Origin: Caenorhabditis remanei
Taxonomy: Eukaryota > Nematoda > Chromadorea > Rhabditida > Rhabditidae
Length of the DNA: 64,000 bases
Reading direction: 5' to 3'
NCBI RefSeq assembly: GCF_010183535.1
Contig: NC_071332.1
Span: 6,634,001 to 6,698,000 of the forward strand
Shown here: in pieces, positions 1 to 12,209 of the stretch
How the letters are laid out: every line of letters starts with the position of its first letter
How positions within the stretch are numbered: position 1 is the first letter of the stretch
The notes under the pieces: generated by a model
Told to the model about the DNA's origin: nothing
The model's database searches: none
What the model saw: the letters and a program-made list of their open reading frames with translations, nothing else
Program-made: the position numbers and the translations under genes

Positions 1-3000
1 AGTCAACATGGTAAAAGAAAAAAGCTGGGATCATAGACAAAAATTCAGAAATATTTTTAGGAAAGCTCCTCGTATCTCATGCTCTATCATACATTTCTGC
101 TGCTCGATCTGGAATTAGTGATTCAGAAGTTGAAGATTTGATCTCTCTCGATGACAAAGTGCTTGATGACATTTATCAATACCATCTACCACCTGTTCGA
201 AGAATCCCACCTCTTCTATGGAGTAGAATAAGATCTGATCTTCCTGGATACTTATCGGAAAGAGCTGCCGACGGTGTCATTGTGCTTAACTGGTTTGCCA
301 CAAAAATTTCTACTGAATCCCCCAATTATCAAGTTTAGGTACCATCAACAATTCCGTCAAGTCGCCATCGAGAGGTATTTCAAGAATGTGAATCATTTGG
401 AGACGTGCCACTCTGCTATGGCCGAATACTTCCTGGGTGTCTGGGGAGGAGTTCCAAAACCTTATCAGTATACAGAAATGCAGAAACAAAGATTTGGAGT
501 GACTGAAAACGAGGGACTTGCTGATAGAAAAGTGCCGAAGCAACCGAATGTGTTCTCGTCGAAAGATGGAAACCATCGTTACAATACGAGGAAGTTGAAT
601 GAGCTACCGTATCATCTTTTGAGATCTGGAAGAGTTGATGAACTGCTGACACTTTGTCTTTTTGATTATGAGTTTCTTCATGCGAAAGTTTCAAGTTTTC
701 CATTACAATCGTTGATTGCCGATTACGAAGATGCAATTCAGAATGTTAGAGATGTAGAAATTTCGAGACAATTGACATTGGCAGTTGATGCGTTGAGACT
801 TTCTGCAAGTATCTTGAGGTGAGATTAGAAAGAATCGAGACATAAGACATTTGAATTTCAGCCGTAACCCATCAATGCTGGCATTCGAACTGTTAGGGCG
901 TCTTCTTCCTCTGGTTGCTACTAACAAATATGTCAGCAAACTTCTTATCAAGTGTGACAAAGAAGGCCCTCAACACAACGCCTTCGTCCCTGCTCATCAT
1001 TGTTTCCATGCTCCTGGAGGTCCTTTGAAGTTCTCGTTGGAAGAACATCAGTTCGCGGTTTTTGGAATGCAACTGACTTCTGATAGAAAGCTATTAGTGT
1101 CCACTTCAACTCAAATTATTGTTTGGGATGTTGCAACAGGTAACTTTAACTTCTTTCAATATTTTATCAATTTGAAAGTTTAGGAGATATTGCGAGAGTT
1201 GTGAATCCAAATATCGACGGTGTCTTTTTTGGATTAGCTGTTTCTGAGAATGATAAGTTCGCCGCTGCCTACACGAATAACAATCAAGTTATTGTTGCCT
1301 CATTGGTAACTGGAGAATTCACAGCGATTGATCCAGAACCATTTGTGACTCAAATGGAGCTACAGGCGGTAGCGGAGCCTTAGTTTTTGAGTTTACCGAA
1401 TACTTGCCACTTTCAGATTCGTTTCGTTGGTAACAACAACATTCTAATGTGGTCTAAATCTCAGTACTTGATTTATACAGTTAACGGAAATATAGTCAGC
1501 CAAGGATCTGAAAGTGAAGGGGAACATAATGTATGTTGAGTTCAAGTCGCATGGAAACTCGATATTGGAATGTTTTCAGAATCTAGTTCATATTTTCTAT
1601 CGAGACAAGTTAAACATGATGTTTTTGCTATGGACCGGAGAACGAGATGAGTGGAGATTGGTGTTGAAGGGGACACTGAATGACGAAAAAACTCAAACGA
1701 AAGGAAAACTCAACAACTTCTATTGTGAAGCTTCCATCACATTTCTCGATAACTATTTCAGAAAAGGATTCGCTTGTGTCGCTCATAAAAGTAACCTTCC
1801 AATTCTGTCTTCTTCTTCCACTATTGATTTTCAGGCAGTCTGGACCCGGATGGAGATCACAACTTTGCTCTTGTCCGCATCGCACTATCTGGATCAAAGT
1901 ATATAACAGAAGATGTGATTCAAGAGGGACTACCAAACCGAATAAATGATATAAAAATCTTTGAGAGAAACTGTGCAGGCAGTCAGAGTCAGAATCAAAA
2001 TCCTTGGATTGTTGGAGTTATGATTGATGTGAGAAGATCTAGTTGTCGCAAAATGCAAAAAAAGTTTCAGAGTTTTCTTCTATACCGTGACAACTGTGAA
2101 TTCAAGCCAATCTTTTTGAAACTTCCTCTGAATGTTCGAAACATTCCAATCCGTCCAAGACACACTACAACTGCCGTCACGTTTGCTTCTCATGACACTG
2201 TTTTTGTGGCTGGAGTCAGAAAACATTTGTTCCTTTGGAACGTTGCTTCAACGGAAGTAAGTTTCAGAACGCCAAGTAGCATCGAATTATTTTCCATGTT
2301 TTCCAGCTCCTCCGTTCCCTCGACGCTCATTTCGGTCGGATTCTGAATCTCGATTCTGTCAGTCAACTAGGCCAGAACATTCTCATCTCGTCCTCTCTGG
2401 ATCACACTATCAAGATTTGGAACATGGAGAATATATTCGAGAAATCATTTTCTGTTTCCACAATGGAACAATCTATTGAAAAAATATCCGTGGCGAAAGA
2501 CAATCCGACGTTGGCCGCAGTGCAGACTAGAAAGAATATTGGAATTTGGGATATTAAATCTCATCGATATATCGCGTCTCTCGTTGCAAATGTTCATGGA
2601 GCAGTGGTCTCTGATTCTCTGTTGGCTGCAGATGGAAGAACAATCGTGGCGATTGAATCCGATCAACTGCTTCTCTGGGATCTCCGAACTCAATCAGTGA
2701 TTCATTCTGTTCATGCTCCGAATGTGTTTCAGATTTTTTATATGAATAAGGAAGCGTTGATCGGTAAACGAAGAAAAGGAGAGGAGCTTCCAACACAGAT
2801 TCAATTCCAGGTGTCATCTACCGACAAGTGGATTCAGCAGAACAGAAAATAGCGCGTCTTACAATTTACAGTATCGCAGATTTCAGTGTTCAATATAATT
2901 TTGAATATCCATGCAGATTATTCAAAGATTGTGCGATTTTAAGAGTAATTTTGAGTTTATTTTAAGATTTTCTCATTATTTTAATACAGGACGGAGTCAC

Positions 3001-3995
3001 TGGAGTTGTCATAACACTATTCAAAGGACACGATAGTCTTTTGGTGTTTGATGCTGTTGAGAAAACTCAGAAGATGAAATTCCGGCCAAGACAATCGAAG
3101 AAACAGAAAGATGTCATGATTAATAAGATTATTGCAATGCCATCGAATAGTAATCAGGTCATTAAAATAGATGTTTAGCTCAAAAAACCGATAAAATTGC
3201 AGGTTATCGTAGTGGAAAGTGACAACAAAGCGAGTGTTTGGGATATTCGAGTCAGAAAGTTCCACAGAACATTGACTCAATTCAATGGTGTCGTTTCGAA
3301 TGATGGAAAACTTGGATTGTTTGCACCTGCAAAAGGGGGACTTTTCGTAAGAAAAAAAATGATTGTTCGTATCTGAAAAACAACCATTTATTTTAAGGTG
3401 ATTGATATGAGAAGTGGACAAGTTGCGAAGACATTGATTGGTAATGTAACAGAAGGAGTGAATGATGTCACTTGCTCGTTTTCTCCGAACGGTCAATACG
3501 TTTTCTATTATCACAGTGGACACAAAACATTAAGGTGAACAGCTTGAATCGTTCACTTGGCAATAAACTATTTCAGAGTATTCCGAGTTCTCGATTGCCA
3601 ACTTATCGGAACTTTTCGACCGCACGCAACAATCACTTGTTGGAGTTACGATCCGGATGGTTTCTTTGTTATCCTTGGTTTGTTTCCTTTATTTTTGATA
3701 CAAATTTAGTTTTAACTTGGTAATTTTAGGCGCACAGGATGGCTCTCTTTTGACTGTTGTACTGAATGATCCGCTTGCAAAAGAAGAAACTCTGAACAAA
3801 ATTGCACTACTTCCTTGTCGGCGTCAACTTGCCGAGTTTCTTCATATTCATGTTCCTGAAGAAGCTGAGCTTGATACTTTTGATCTTCGCAACCTTGGAG
3901 CTGTTACTGCTGCTGTCACTCGCTTCAAATCGCTTCTGGACAACAAGAAAGGAGGCGGAGTCACCAAAAAGTCTCACGTTTGTAGTATAATGTGA
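1..3995 (+). CDS. NACHT and WD40-repeat protein, 3' part (T05C3.2-like)
   Basis: This is the C-terminal part of a large NACHT/WD40 protein of the NWD1/TEP1 kind; the P-loop NTPase region lies before the window. The gene enters at position 1 and is cut into more than ten exons by short introns. Clear examples are 11-60, 293-338, 819-861, 1140-1183 and 2764-2810, and all join in phase. The first part is the helical segment after NACHT (motifs [16 protein letters not shown]). From about 1020 on come degenerate WD40 blades, shown by repeats such as [34 protein letters not shown] and LLLWDLRT. The protein ends CSIM, which fits a CaaX prenylation box. An AATAAA lies at 4014-4019. The family acts as signalling scaffolds; the substrate here is unknown. 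The orthology to C. elegans T05C3.2 rests on memory of its neighbour dnj-19. Confidence 0.85.
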
Positions 3996-4203
3996 ATACA
4001 GCAGTTGAGCTATAATAAAACTTTCTTTATTTCGAGTTCTTCCTGACTTTTATGCAATTAATGTATTGCAATAAAAACAATGAATGATAATATCCACAGA
4101 AAAAACGGATAACGGAAAAGAGATTCTTTCAAGTGGGGGTGGGATGAGAAGGGGAGTGGGTGAAGGGAAACTTATCGGTTTTTGGTAAGCTCGTAAAAAG
4201 TGA

Positions 4204-5705
4204 CTATTGGTGTTGGCATCTAACGCCTTGTCCGTGGTGGCCTTCTTGTTGTTCTTCGTCAGAGTCTTCATTATAAGCATCTCCTCCACGTCCTCGACTG
4301 TACTTCTTTTCGTCATATTCCATTACAGAAACTTCGGCAGCTCCAGGCGTAACATTGATGACTTTGGTTGCCGGGAAACAGCTGCGTAGAACCTAAAGAA
4401 AAAATGTTTATTTTCATGTTTCATTCTTCACACTACTTACATTATAAGCTTTTTCATCATCTAAGAAATGATCTTTCGGGAATTCAACATCAAATTCAAC
4501 GAAAAGATTTCCTTTCAGCTCCGGATACTTCTTATTTGGCATTCCTTTTCCAAGAACTCCTCGTACTGTTCCTGGTTTGATGATGTCTCCTTGCTTGCTA
4601 CGAAGAACCAATGGATGTCCGTCAAGGTGCTTGATGAGGAAATTGTACCCGCAGAGAGCCTCATTGAGTGAGAGTTTTCTGAAAAATATGATATTTGTGA
4701 TAATCATTTCAGAGGATTAACAGCACTTCAGAACTATTCGAGAACTTTGAATTTTGATCGTCGTAATACTAACCTGGTAATATGAAGATCGTCTCCATCT
4801 CTTTTGAAAAGATCATGTTCCTTCTGTTGAACGACAATAACAACGTCTCCTGGTTCACCGTCGGGCTGAAAATTATCAATCGTATATAACTTATTATAAT
4901 TGTTGTTTCTTACATCAGCTTGGTCGCCTTCTGATTTGAAAGTAATCTTATCACCATGCCGCATACCCGGAAGAACGTGCACTTCCAAAATTTTTGAAAC
5001 ATTCTCGTATTTATCTCCATTACATCCTTTGCACTTGTCACCAGCAGGAACCTTTCCACCGGTACCTCTGCAAGCGTCGCAGGCTACCTGCATCTGCTGA
5101 AGCATTCCGGGGCCGATTTGTTGAACAATAGTCTTGACTCCTCGTCCGCGACATCCGTCACACTTGTACTTTTCTCCTTTCTTTCCTCCAGATCCTTCAC
5201 AAGTTTTACAAAGTGCTTTCTTGGACAGTTTCAGCTTGGATGTTTTTCCAAGGTAAAGCTCTTCAAGGGTTACATTAAGGGGATGAACGGTGTCTTGGAA
5301 CTTCCGCCGACGTGGGCCACCTCGGTGACCACCAAGTCCTCCGAATAGTCCGCCGAATGGATGTCCACCCATATCGTCGTCGTCATCGTCATCGTCTCCT
5401 CCTTGTCCGAAGAAGTGGGAGAAAAGACCACCGGGGAATCCTCCACCACCGCCTCCGCCGCCACCCTGAACGCCTTCCAAACCTCTAGCATCATAGAGAC
5501 GTCTCTTGGCGGGGTCAGAGAGAACTTCATAAGCGAAACTGATCTCCTTGAATTTGTCTCCATGATCCGAGTTCTTGTCTGGATGGTATTCCTTCGCAAG
5601 TTTGAAGTAAGACTTTTTGATGTCAGCTTGCGATGCGTCGGGTTTCACACCGAGAGTTGTGTAGAGGGCGGTGTCCACCGGACCGCTACTTCCACCACCA
5701 AACAT
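4204..5705 (-). CDS. dnj-19: DnaJ homolog, type I J-protein (DNAJA2-like), DNJ-19
   Basis: Type I Hsp40 co-chaperone that stimulates Hsp70 ATPase and delivers unfolded clients in the cytosol. Four exons (5705-4914, 4865-4774, 4678-4441, 4392-4204) give about 436 residues, the usual length. The J domain comes first with an HPD motif (YHPDKN). A Gly/Phe-rich linker follows with a run of eight Asp. Then comes the zinc-finger region with four repeats, [24 protein letters not shown] and CKGCNGDK; the last lacks the final glycine. The client-binding C-terminal domain follows. The protein ends CQHQ, a CaaX-type farnesylation signal like that of DNAJA2. The first intron has no stop in frame and could be missed by simple ORF reading. 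A TTACAG acceptor at 5711-5712 sits 6 nt before the start codon. The gene converges on the WD40 gene. Identification is firm. Confidence 0.95.
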
Positions 5706-6256
5706 TTCGCCTGTAATATTACGAAATTATATGAATTGCTATTAAAAATAAGAAAGTACCTTGAGAGAGATAATTACGCAATGCAAATGTTAAAAGTCGG
5801 AGAATTACAGGAGTTAGAGAGAAAATTATAAGATTAAGCATAAAAAGTAGAGATTGCTTACATAGTTTTACACATAAATGAACGAAACAACGGACGAATG
5901 GGAGACCAGGGACGGGCATTAGTTCTAAATGAAGTTAAAATGCAAAAATGATGAAAAGATGGTGAATGCGCGTGAGTTTAGTGGCATCGATCCAAATTTA
6001 GGAGGGTGACCGCAGAGAAATTTCTCGATGAAAGTGACGCGTAGCGGGAAACACGTCAACCGCCAGCGTTGTGCCAACTAAGAAACAAACGTCGCATTTT
6101 CGGTGAGCGCCTAGCGAAGACGTGACCACTCCAATACCAATAATCTTGAGTGTATACAACTACAAACTACATTCATAATCTATTCAAATTGAAAATCAAT
6201 GCTGTTACTTTACTCCTGATAGCTAATTATTCAATTAAAAACGTGAAACAGTGGGA
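5706..6256. promoter_or_regulatory. Divergent intergenic region between dnj-19 and nhr-47
   Basis: About 550 bp upstream of both dnj-19 (leftward) and nhr-47 (rightward). No coding exon is apparent. The stretch around 5990-6125 is richer in GC and CpG than its surroundings and holds the heat-shock-element-like sequence listed separately. The dnj-19 5' UTR starts at the acceptor at 5711-5712 if the message is trans-spliced. Confidence 0.5.
6017..6031. promoter_or_regulatory. Possible heat-shock element upstream of dnj-19
   Basis: AGAAATTTCTCGATG fits nGAAnnTTCnnGAn: two good alternating pentamers and a third with one mismatch. It lies about 310 bp upstream of the dnj-19 start codon. HSF-1 control would suit an Hsp40 gene, but the match is short and may be chance. 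Confidence 0.25.
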
Positions 6257-8789
6257 ATGAGTGAGAAATTACCACCAGGTTGGGATCCAGTTAGAATAAA
6301 ATACATCTGAAAGTTATATAATATCAGGAACACTCTGTGCAGTATGTGACGATGTTGCAACCGGCAAACATTACAGTGTTGCTTCATGCAACGGATGCAA
6401 GACGTTTTTTCGACGAGCACTTGTGGTAATTTTCATTTAACTTTTGAAGAAAACAAAAACTGAAAAAAATAAAGCATTTTTCATGAAAGTAAAGATAAAA
6501 TCGAAAAAATTCCGTCTAAAGGAGCGTCGGAAATTTTCAGCAATGGTGAATGGTCCCGACACGAAAACCGCTAGGTACTGTACTCTACAGCATTTACGGC
6601 ATAGAATGCTACTGTACCCTACAGCATTTACGGCATAGAATGCTGGAAAATTAAATATTCATTTCAAAAAGCAAAACATATATTAATCTCTATTAATTCG
6701 ATAATTTAATTAATTAGAAATTAAGAATAGAGAAGAATAACTTAATTTAAGAACAATCGAGAGTTCGTCTGTCAAGGAAACAAGGACTGTCCTGTAAACA
6801 AAGGTGTTCGATGTGCATGTCGTTATTGTCGTCTTCAAAAATGTTTAGCCGTTGGAATGGATAAAAATTGTAAGCGTATCTTCTGTTCAGCAAATAATTG
6901 AAAAGTTTGAAATTTTTAGCTATTCAAAATGATCGTGATAGGATAGGATACACAAAACGAAAAAGGAAGCATGACGATAATGAGCCAGAATCAAGTAATC
7001 ACCATCATCACACTGAACATGTTCGTGACGGATCTTCAGGAAGCCCCCAAATGAATGATGATAGTCCCGAAAATTGTGATATGAAAGATATAAAAATTGA
7101 CTTGGTTGGTTTTTTATAATCATTCATTTTATAAATTTCTACAACTTCAGAACTGCCTGGATCCAATAGCAGAAAGATTGACTACACTTGAGAACAACTT
7201 CACTCTTCTATTGAGTAGATGTGCTGATCTTCATTCGTATGCTACACTGGAAGATGCTCTGAATGCTCCCAGTAGATTCATGCAACCAATTGCTTGTGAA
7301 GTGAGTTAATTAACATTCAGTTCTTCTGAAACAAAATGTGATTTCAGTGGTCTGATCATGTTGTTCTGACATCTCGCGACGATAAGATGCCATTTTGGAG
7401 ACAACGACTAATAGCTCTATACATCGACTGGGCGAAAACGTTTTCTACATTTCGGTCTCTTCCTTATACTGACAAAGTGAGTGAATTACATTTTGAATAT
7501 TCTAAAGTAATTTTTGAATAAAAACGAGTTATGTAAAAACTCATCACTCATTCTGGTCCCCTCCCCTAAAATTAACTCTCTTCAGGTTGCCATGGTGACA
7601 AACCACGCGTCTTCCTTCATGATCATGTGTGAAGCATTTCGCACTCCGGAGCATGTGAAAGCGGATGTTGTCCGCAAAAGACCAGATCTCCCTGCCATAG
7701 TGTCCACTAACTCTGGTTCCGGATGTAGTCGAGTTTCATCTGCCGCGTGTAGTAGTGCAAGCAACGGAGAAGAAATACATGATGATTTGACTAATTTGTT
7801 ACATGCGGCATGCATTCAGCAATCAATAAATAAGGGAATCAGATTTGGAGAAGCACCTGCAGAAGAGAAAGTCGCGATGCCTATTCCTATTAGGTAACTA
7901 CCTCATTCTAGTTTTTAGAAGAATTACAATAGTTTCAGAGAAATAAAACAAGAACTATTGGACATTCCAATAAGCGATGGAATGATTCAATTGCCAACAG
8001 AGTATGGAAATCTTCCCGCTGACTACGGTACATGGATTCCTCAAGATTATGGACATCCGACAGCTGGTCACGAAGGAAAATCTGACATGCACAATTTCTT
8101 TGAAGCGAGAGAATTTTGCGCGGGACGACCATCTTCTTGTAATTTGAACGAACGAGCTGTGAAAACTGTCACTTTGGTTGAACCAAGACTGTTTCCAACA
8201 CTCACTACGAGGTTAGTCTTTCTATGTCGATATGTGATTTTATATTGAGTTAGTTTCAGCAGTGCAAGTCTCTCTGGTATTACACCAGTACTTACAATGA
8301 TGATAGATCTTGTAATGAAACCATTCCGTCAACTCAATTTCTCCACAACTGAATTTGCTCTACTCCAAGCCATCATGTTCTTTGATCCGGATACTGAAGG
8401 ACTCGATTCTGCATCTCAAAGAAATGTGATCGCCGAGCAGAAGAAACTTCTAGCTGTACTTTTCCGTCATCTTCAAAAATCGTATAATTCTCATGCTGCA
8501 AACGAGAGATATGCCTCAATTATTCTGAGAATGCCATCGATTCGGGTAAGTAAATATCTCAGAGATGCCGCATTATTAAAAATTTCGATTAATATTTCAG
8601 AGAGCTGCCGCGAAAAAGAACGAATCGTTGCAAGTGCTTGATATGCTTCAAATGCACGAAATGAATTCTCTTGTGAAAGAAACATCTCTGGGAGTACGAC
8701 CTTCTACAGTTCAACAACGAATGGGAATTGGTGGCGGTGCTGGTGGATGTATGACTTTCTCAAGCGAAGCTACAGCGGAAGCCCAATAA
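6257..8789 (+). CDS. nhr-47: Nuclear hormone receptor, HNF4-related nematode class (NHR-47)
   Basis: Ligand-type nuclear receptor with a C4 zinc-finger DNA-binding domain and a C-terminal ligand-binding domain. Ten exons give about 585 residues. The A/B region is only about nine residues, so the first zinc finger (CAVC...CNGC) begins almost at the N-terminus. The P-box is CNGCKT, typical of the expanded nematode receptors. The second finger has [10 protein letters not shown] and [12 protein letters not shown] basic His-rich hinge follows (6920-7105). The ligand-binding domain starts near 7150 and contains a Ser-rich insertion (7690-7770). The short first exon (6257-6278) is forced by phase. 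The 326-nt intron 6426-6751 holds a tandem 34-bp repeat. The symbol comes from memory that C24G6.4 is nhr-47, in the same cosmid as its neighbours. The polyadenylation signal AATAAA is at 8877-8882. Confidence 0.85.
6576..6643 (+). repeat. Two-copy tandem repeat, 34-bp unit, in nhr-47 intron
   Basis: Units 6576-6609 and 6610-6643 share 33 of 34 bases (CTCTACAG versus CCCTACAG). The unit includes CTACAGCATTTACGGCATAG. It lies in the second intron of nhr-47 and looks like a recent local duplication. Confidence 0.9.
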
Positions 8790-8955
8790 TGTATTAACAA
8801 CAACCATATATCTGATCTCATCGAAATATCATTCTCAGGATTTCACTAGTTTCTCATTTAGAAATATTGTTTTGCAAATAAAATACATTTATTGTTATCT
8901 GGTTAGTTTAAAGTGCATGAATTATATATACGAGTTAAACTCTCAAATTATTGAA

Positions 8956-10948
8956 TTAGATAGATGTAATAGGTTGCGAAATATATGGGACGCTTCTTTG
9001 CTCGTGAATCAAAGTGTCGTCCTCCACTTCCATTTTTCTGGTTTGATTGAAAATGTGTCCATTTCCAAACCAATCGTTAACTGCACGATCAGCTTCTCGG
9101 CGACCGCTCAAATAACCTCCAATGGTTGTTTGAAACAGCCTGAAAATGATTACATTGCGTTATTTCTGTTATCTTGGACACACTTTACCTGTGATGAGTA
9201 GCCTCTCCGGCAAATAGAATCTTTGGTCTTCCTTCGAGTTTCACTGGAATCGCTAGTTGGGAATGAGAAATGTGGGATAGCGCCTGAACTTGAGTCATGT
9301 AAGAGTAGGATCCAAGCAGCAACTCGTTCTTTGTTAGCTGAGTTCTTATGATCTTGCTTGGCGGAGGAATCGACTCGTCGTTGTACATTTCTCTCATTAG
9401 TCGAGTCATTCTTTGTTTCAACTCTTCTTCTGACATGTTATCTACCAATTGGTGTCCACGTCCAGCATACCACGCACTCAAAACGTTTGGAGCCCAGTCG
9501 ACAACTTGAAGAATTGTAGTCTCTTCCTCGAATGCATCCAACTTCTCACTAATCATTCCTCTCACTGGAAGTGGTGCGATAGAATAAGTGTTGTTTGACC
9601 AAAACGGTTGATCCCATTCGAAGAAAACTTTGCATGAACCTCCAAATCCGATTTTCTCAATCGCCTCGATCTTCTGACGTGGAAGCGGCGGAGTGAACAT
9701 TTTGTGGTGATACTTTTTGAGAACTCCCAGTGAAGAAGTGACAATAACAAAGTCATATTCAGTTGGAACAATATGATCATTCACTGTCAGTTGCATTCTT
9801 CCACTGTATGAGTTCAAGTTGATGTTCTCAACACGTTTATTAAAATTGAATGCTCTCTTAGGGATCGGAGCAGCAATATCATCCAAAATTGCTTTGAATC
9901 CAATTTTATTGGTAGCGAATGACTCGCATTCCGGACCGTAGTCATTCCATTCCTTGAGAACGTGTACACTGAGCTGAAACACACTTTATTGAATTGAAAA
10001 GCAATAGAAACGTATAACGAACCGTGCTCCAGTCAGCAGCCCACTCGAACTCCCAATACGATCGGAAAGATCGAGCCAACGAGTCGAACACATTCTTTTG
10101 TTGATCAGTGAAGTTTTGAGTTTTCAAGAAATGCATGTAATCCAGAGTGAAGATCTCCTTGAAAGTGTAGCGCCTTGCGGTTTTCTCGTCATGCTTTGCA
10201 ATGCTTCTGTACTTTGGATCAAGCTTCGAAGTGAAATCCAAGAATGTCTTGATGTCTTTTCTGCAAAATCAACTTTTTTTCATTAGAAACATCTCGACTA
10301 CACTTTTTTCTGACCGCCTTATCGCAATCACACGGCTTCAATTTTTCTTCCAAATTTATTTTTTTGGAAACGATTATTTTTGATCATCTGAACTATCAAG
10401 CTGCCAACTCAACTGATAATTCAATATCACGAGGTTTATTTACTACAAAATAAACACGTTTCCGTTGGTGTAAAAATCATTTGACTGAAAACGCGGCAAA
10501 GCAACACGTGCTAGTAGCGCTGAAACAGTTTTGTGACGAAACGTACTCTTGAACATTTTGATTTCCGAAAGCGAAGTGTGCATTGTCAACATGAGCAGTG
10601 TCAGATACCACGTCGGCAATCAATCCGAGACGGTTGGCAATCTTGTACAATGGATTTTCAGCTCCGTTGATAAACTGAGCTCCCATTTGCAAGAAACCAT
10701 CCTCTGAAATACGATTTAATTGAATACAACAGCGAATTCGTCGACTTACTGTAAGGAATGGCGTGTATTCTGCCTCCGATCCGGTCGAGACCCTCATAGA
10801 TATCGAAGTTATCAATTCCGAGTTCAATCAGTCGACGCGCGGTTGATAGTCCAGAGATACCGGCGCCGACAATGGCTATAGAAGGTTTTGAAGGTTCCCC
10901 CTTTTCTGACTCCTTCTTAAACGGAAAAGGATCGTTTAATTTATCCAT
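8956..10948 (-). CDS. hpo-15: Flavin-containing amine oxidase (polyamine/spermine oxidase-like), HPO-15
   Basis: FAD-dependent amine oxidase of the spermine oxidase/N1-acetylpolyamine oxidase family, which oxidises secondary amines and releases hydrogen peroxide. Five exons (10948-10750, 10703-10547, 10260-10023, 9973-9189, 9139-8956) give about 520 residues. Near the N-terminus is the dinucleotide-binding motif IAIVGAGISGLSTARRL followed by IGGRIHAIPY. The substrate-domain sequence FLQMGAQFINGAENPLY comes next. The C-terminal FAD motif ILFAGEATHHRLFQTTIGGYLSGRREA is completed only across the last intron. No signal peptide or membrane anchor is seen. The start at 10948 is the first ATG in frame. 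The name rests on memory that C. elegans C24G6.6 is hpo-15. It converges on nhr-47 with 166 bp between stop codons. Confidence 0.9.
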
Positions 10949-11085
10949 ATTCTATGAATTTTCATACCTGAACCGTTATTCCACATCCAATGATTACAAT
11001 TAACACGATTCGAACGCTTACAGACATTGTGAGCGTTGTTGGATCGGTGTAAGTAGCCGGAAGTCAAAAGATCAGCCAGTTTCTG

Positions 11086-11997
11086 CTATTTGGTTGGTGC
11101 TTTTAGAATGATAGCACCACAAACATACACAAGCGTCTGAAAAAAACAATTATTTTTTGATTGAAAAATAAATAGAAAGAGATGTAAAAATGAGAATGAG
11201 AAGCCACGGAAGAGGTTTTTATCAAGAGAAAATTGTGCCCGCCTTCATCGATGTTCTCATAAAATGTTTGAGTGACATCAACATTTGCAAGCATCTTGTG
11301 AGGGAAATGGTTTGCGACGACTAGAAATTAAAGCTTAAATCAATCAAAACTGATAATTAATAGAATTATAAAATGATAAGCAAGGTTGGTTCAGAGAGCT
11401 AAATATAGAGGTACAGAGAACCCGGAAGAAAGGAAGTCAATTTTGATTCTGCGATGTTAATAAAATCTTGACACATTATAGAAAATCTGCCATCTCTCAT
11501 CAGGATGAAATAATAGAAGAAAAGTGAAAAACACGCTAACTGAAGTCACTGGAATAAAATTTCTACTGATTTCTTAATATTTCTCAGAAAATATAGAAGG
11601 AATTGATTAAAATTTTGCAGCAACTTCCCCCGCTGAAAATTTAATGCGATTCAGTTACAGTAGAGTGTCTGTCTATTTACAGGCAGCCGATAGATAGGTT
11701 ATCAAATTTTTTCCCGGCAATTATGGTGTGCTTGTCTTTGACACGCGGGCTGTCCGAAGGTCATGCGTTTTCAGTTGATAAAGTGTTAAATATATCTAGG
11801 TTGGAAAGGTTGGTGATGTACTTGCTGTTCGGGGGATTGCAAAAGAATTGTCTTTTGTGTTCAGAATTTTAAGTATCGTTTCTGTCAACTTTGCGATTTT
11901 GAAAAAAGAAAACAAGTAAAGGAAGCTAACAAATTATAAATCTTTACTTACGCACAATGTCGGATACTCGTGTAGTAGCCTCTGGCATCGGAAACAT
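11086..11997 (-). CDS. Small predicted protein, 69 residues, one C-terminal hydrophobic segment
   Basis: A small gene assembled from three exons that keep phase across two good introns: 11997-11952, 11320-11208 and 11136-11086. Donors are GTAAGT and GTGGCT; acceptors are TTTCTAG and TTTTTTCAG with a long pyrimidine tract. The protein starts MFPMPEATTRVSDIV and contains the charged stretch QTFYENIDEGG. A short hydrophobic stretch TLVYVCGAIIL follows, and the end is KAPTK. The first exon is too short to be seen as an ORF on its own. Length and layout recall small mitochondrial or ER membrane proteins, but I do not recognise the family and assign no function. It lies upstream of hpo-15 on the same strand and 212 bp from divergent mms-19. 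An alternative reading is that exons 2-3 belong to a 5' UTR or isoform of hpo-15. Confidence 0.45.
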
Positions 11998-12209
11998 TCA
12001 TTATAGAGCGAAACCTTGAATAAGGCGGGGGAACGTTAAATATCACTTTCACCGTAGAAGCGTTTCGTTGCGAAACCACCTGTGATTATTCGTGAGTGCG
12101 CCTTTAAGGTTTACTGTAATTTTTCAGTCAGCTGTTCATTTCCTGTACTTGATTTTTGAAAACAAGCTTCTAAACTAAAACGAAAAAAAACAACGTTCTA
12201 TATTTTCAG
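11998..12209. promoter_or_regulatory. Short bidirectional promoter and trans-splice site before mms-19
   Basis: Only 212 bp separate the start of the small minus-strand gene from mms-19. The region has a perfect 6-bp inverted repeat, GTTTCG-TTG-CGAAAC, at 12062-12076. TATTTTCAG at 12201-12209 directly abuts the mms-19 ATG, as expected for spliced-leader addition. Confidence 0.5.
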
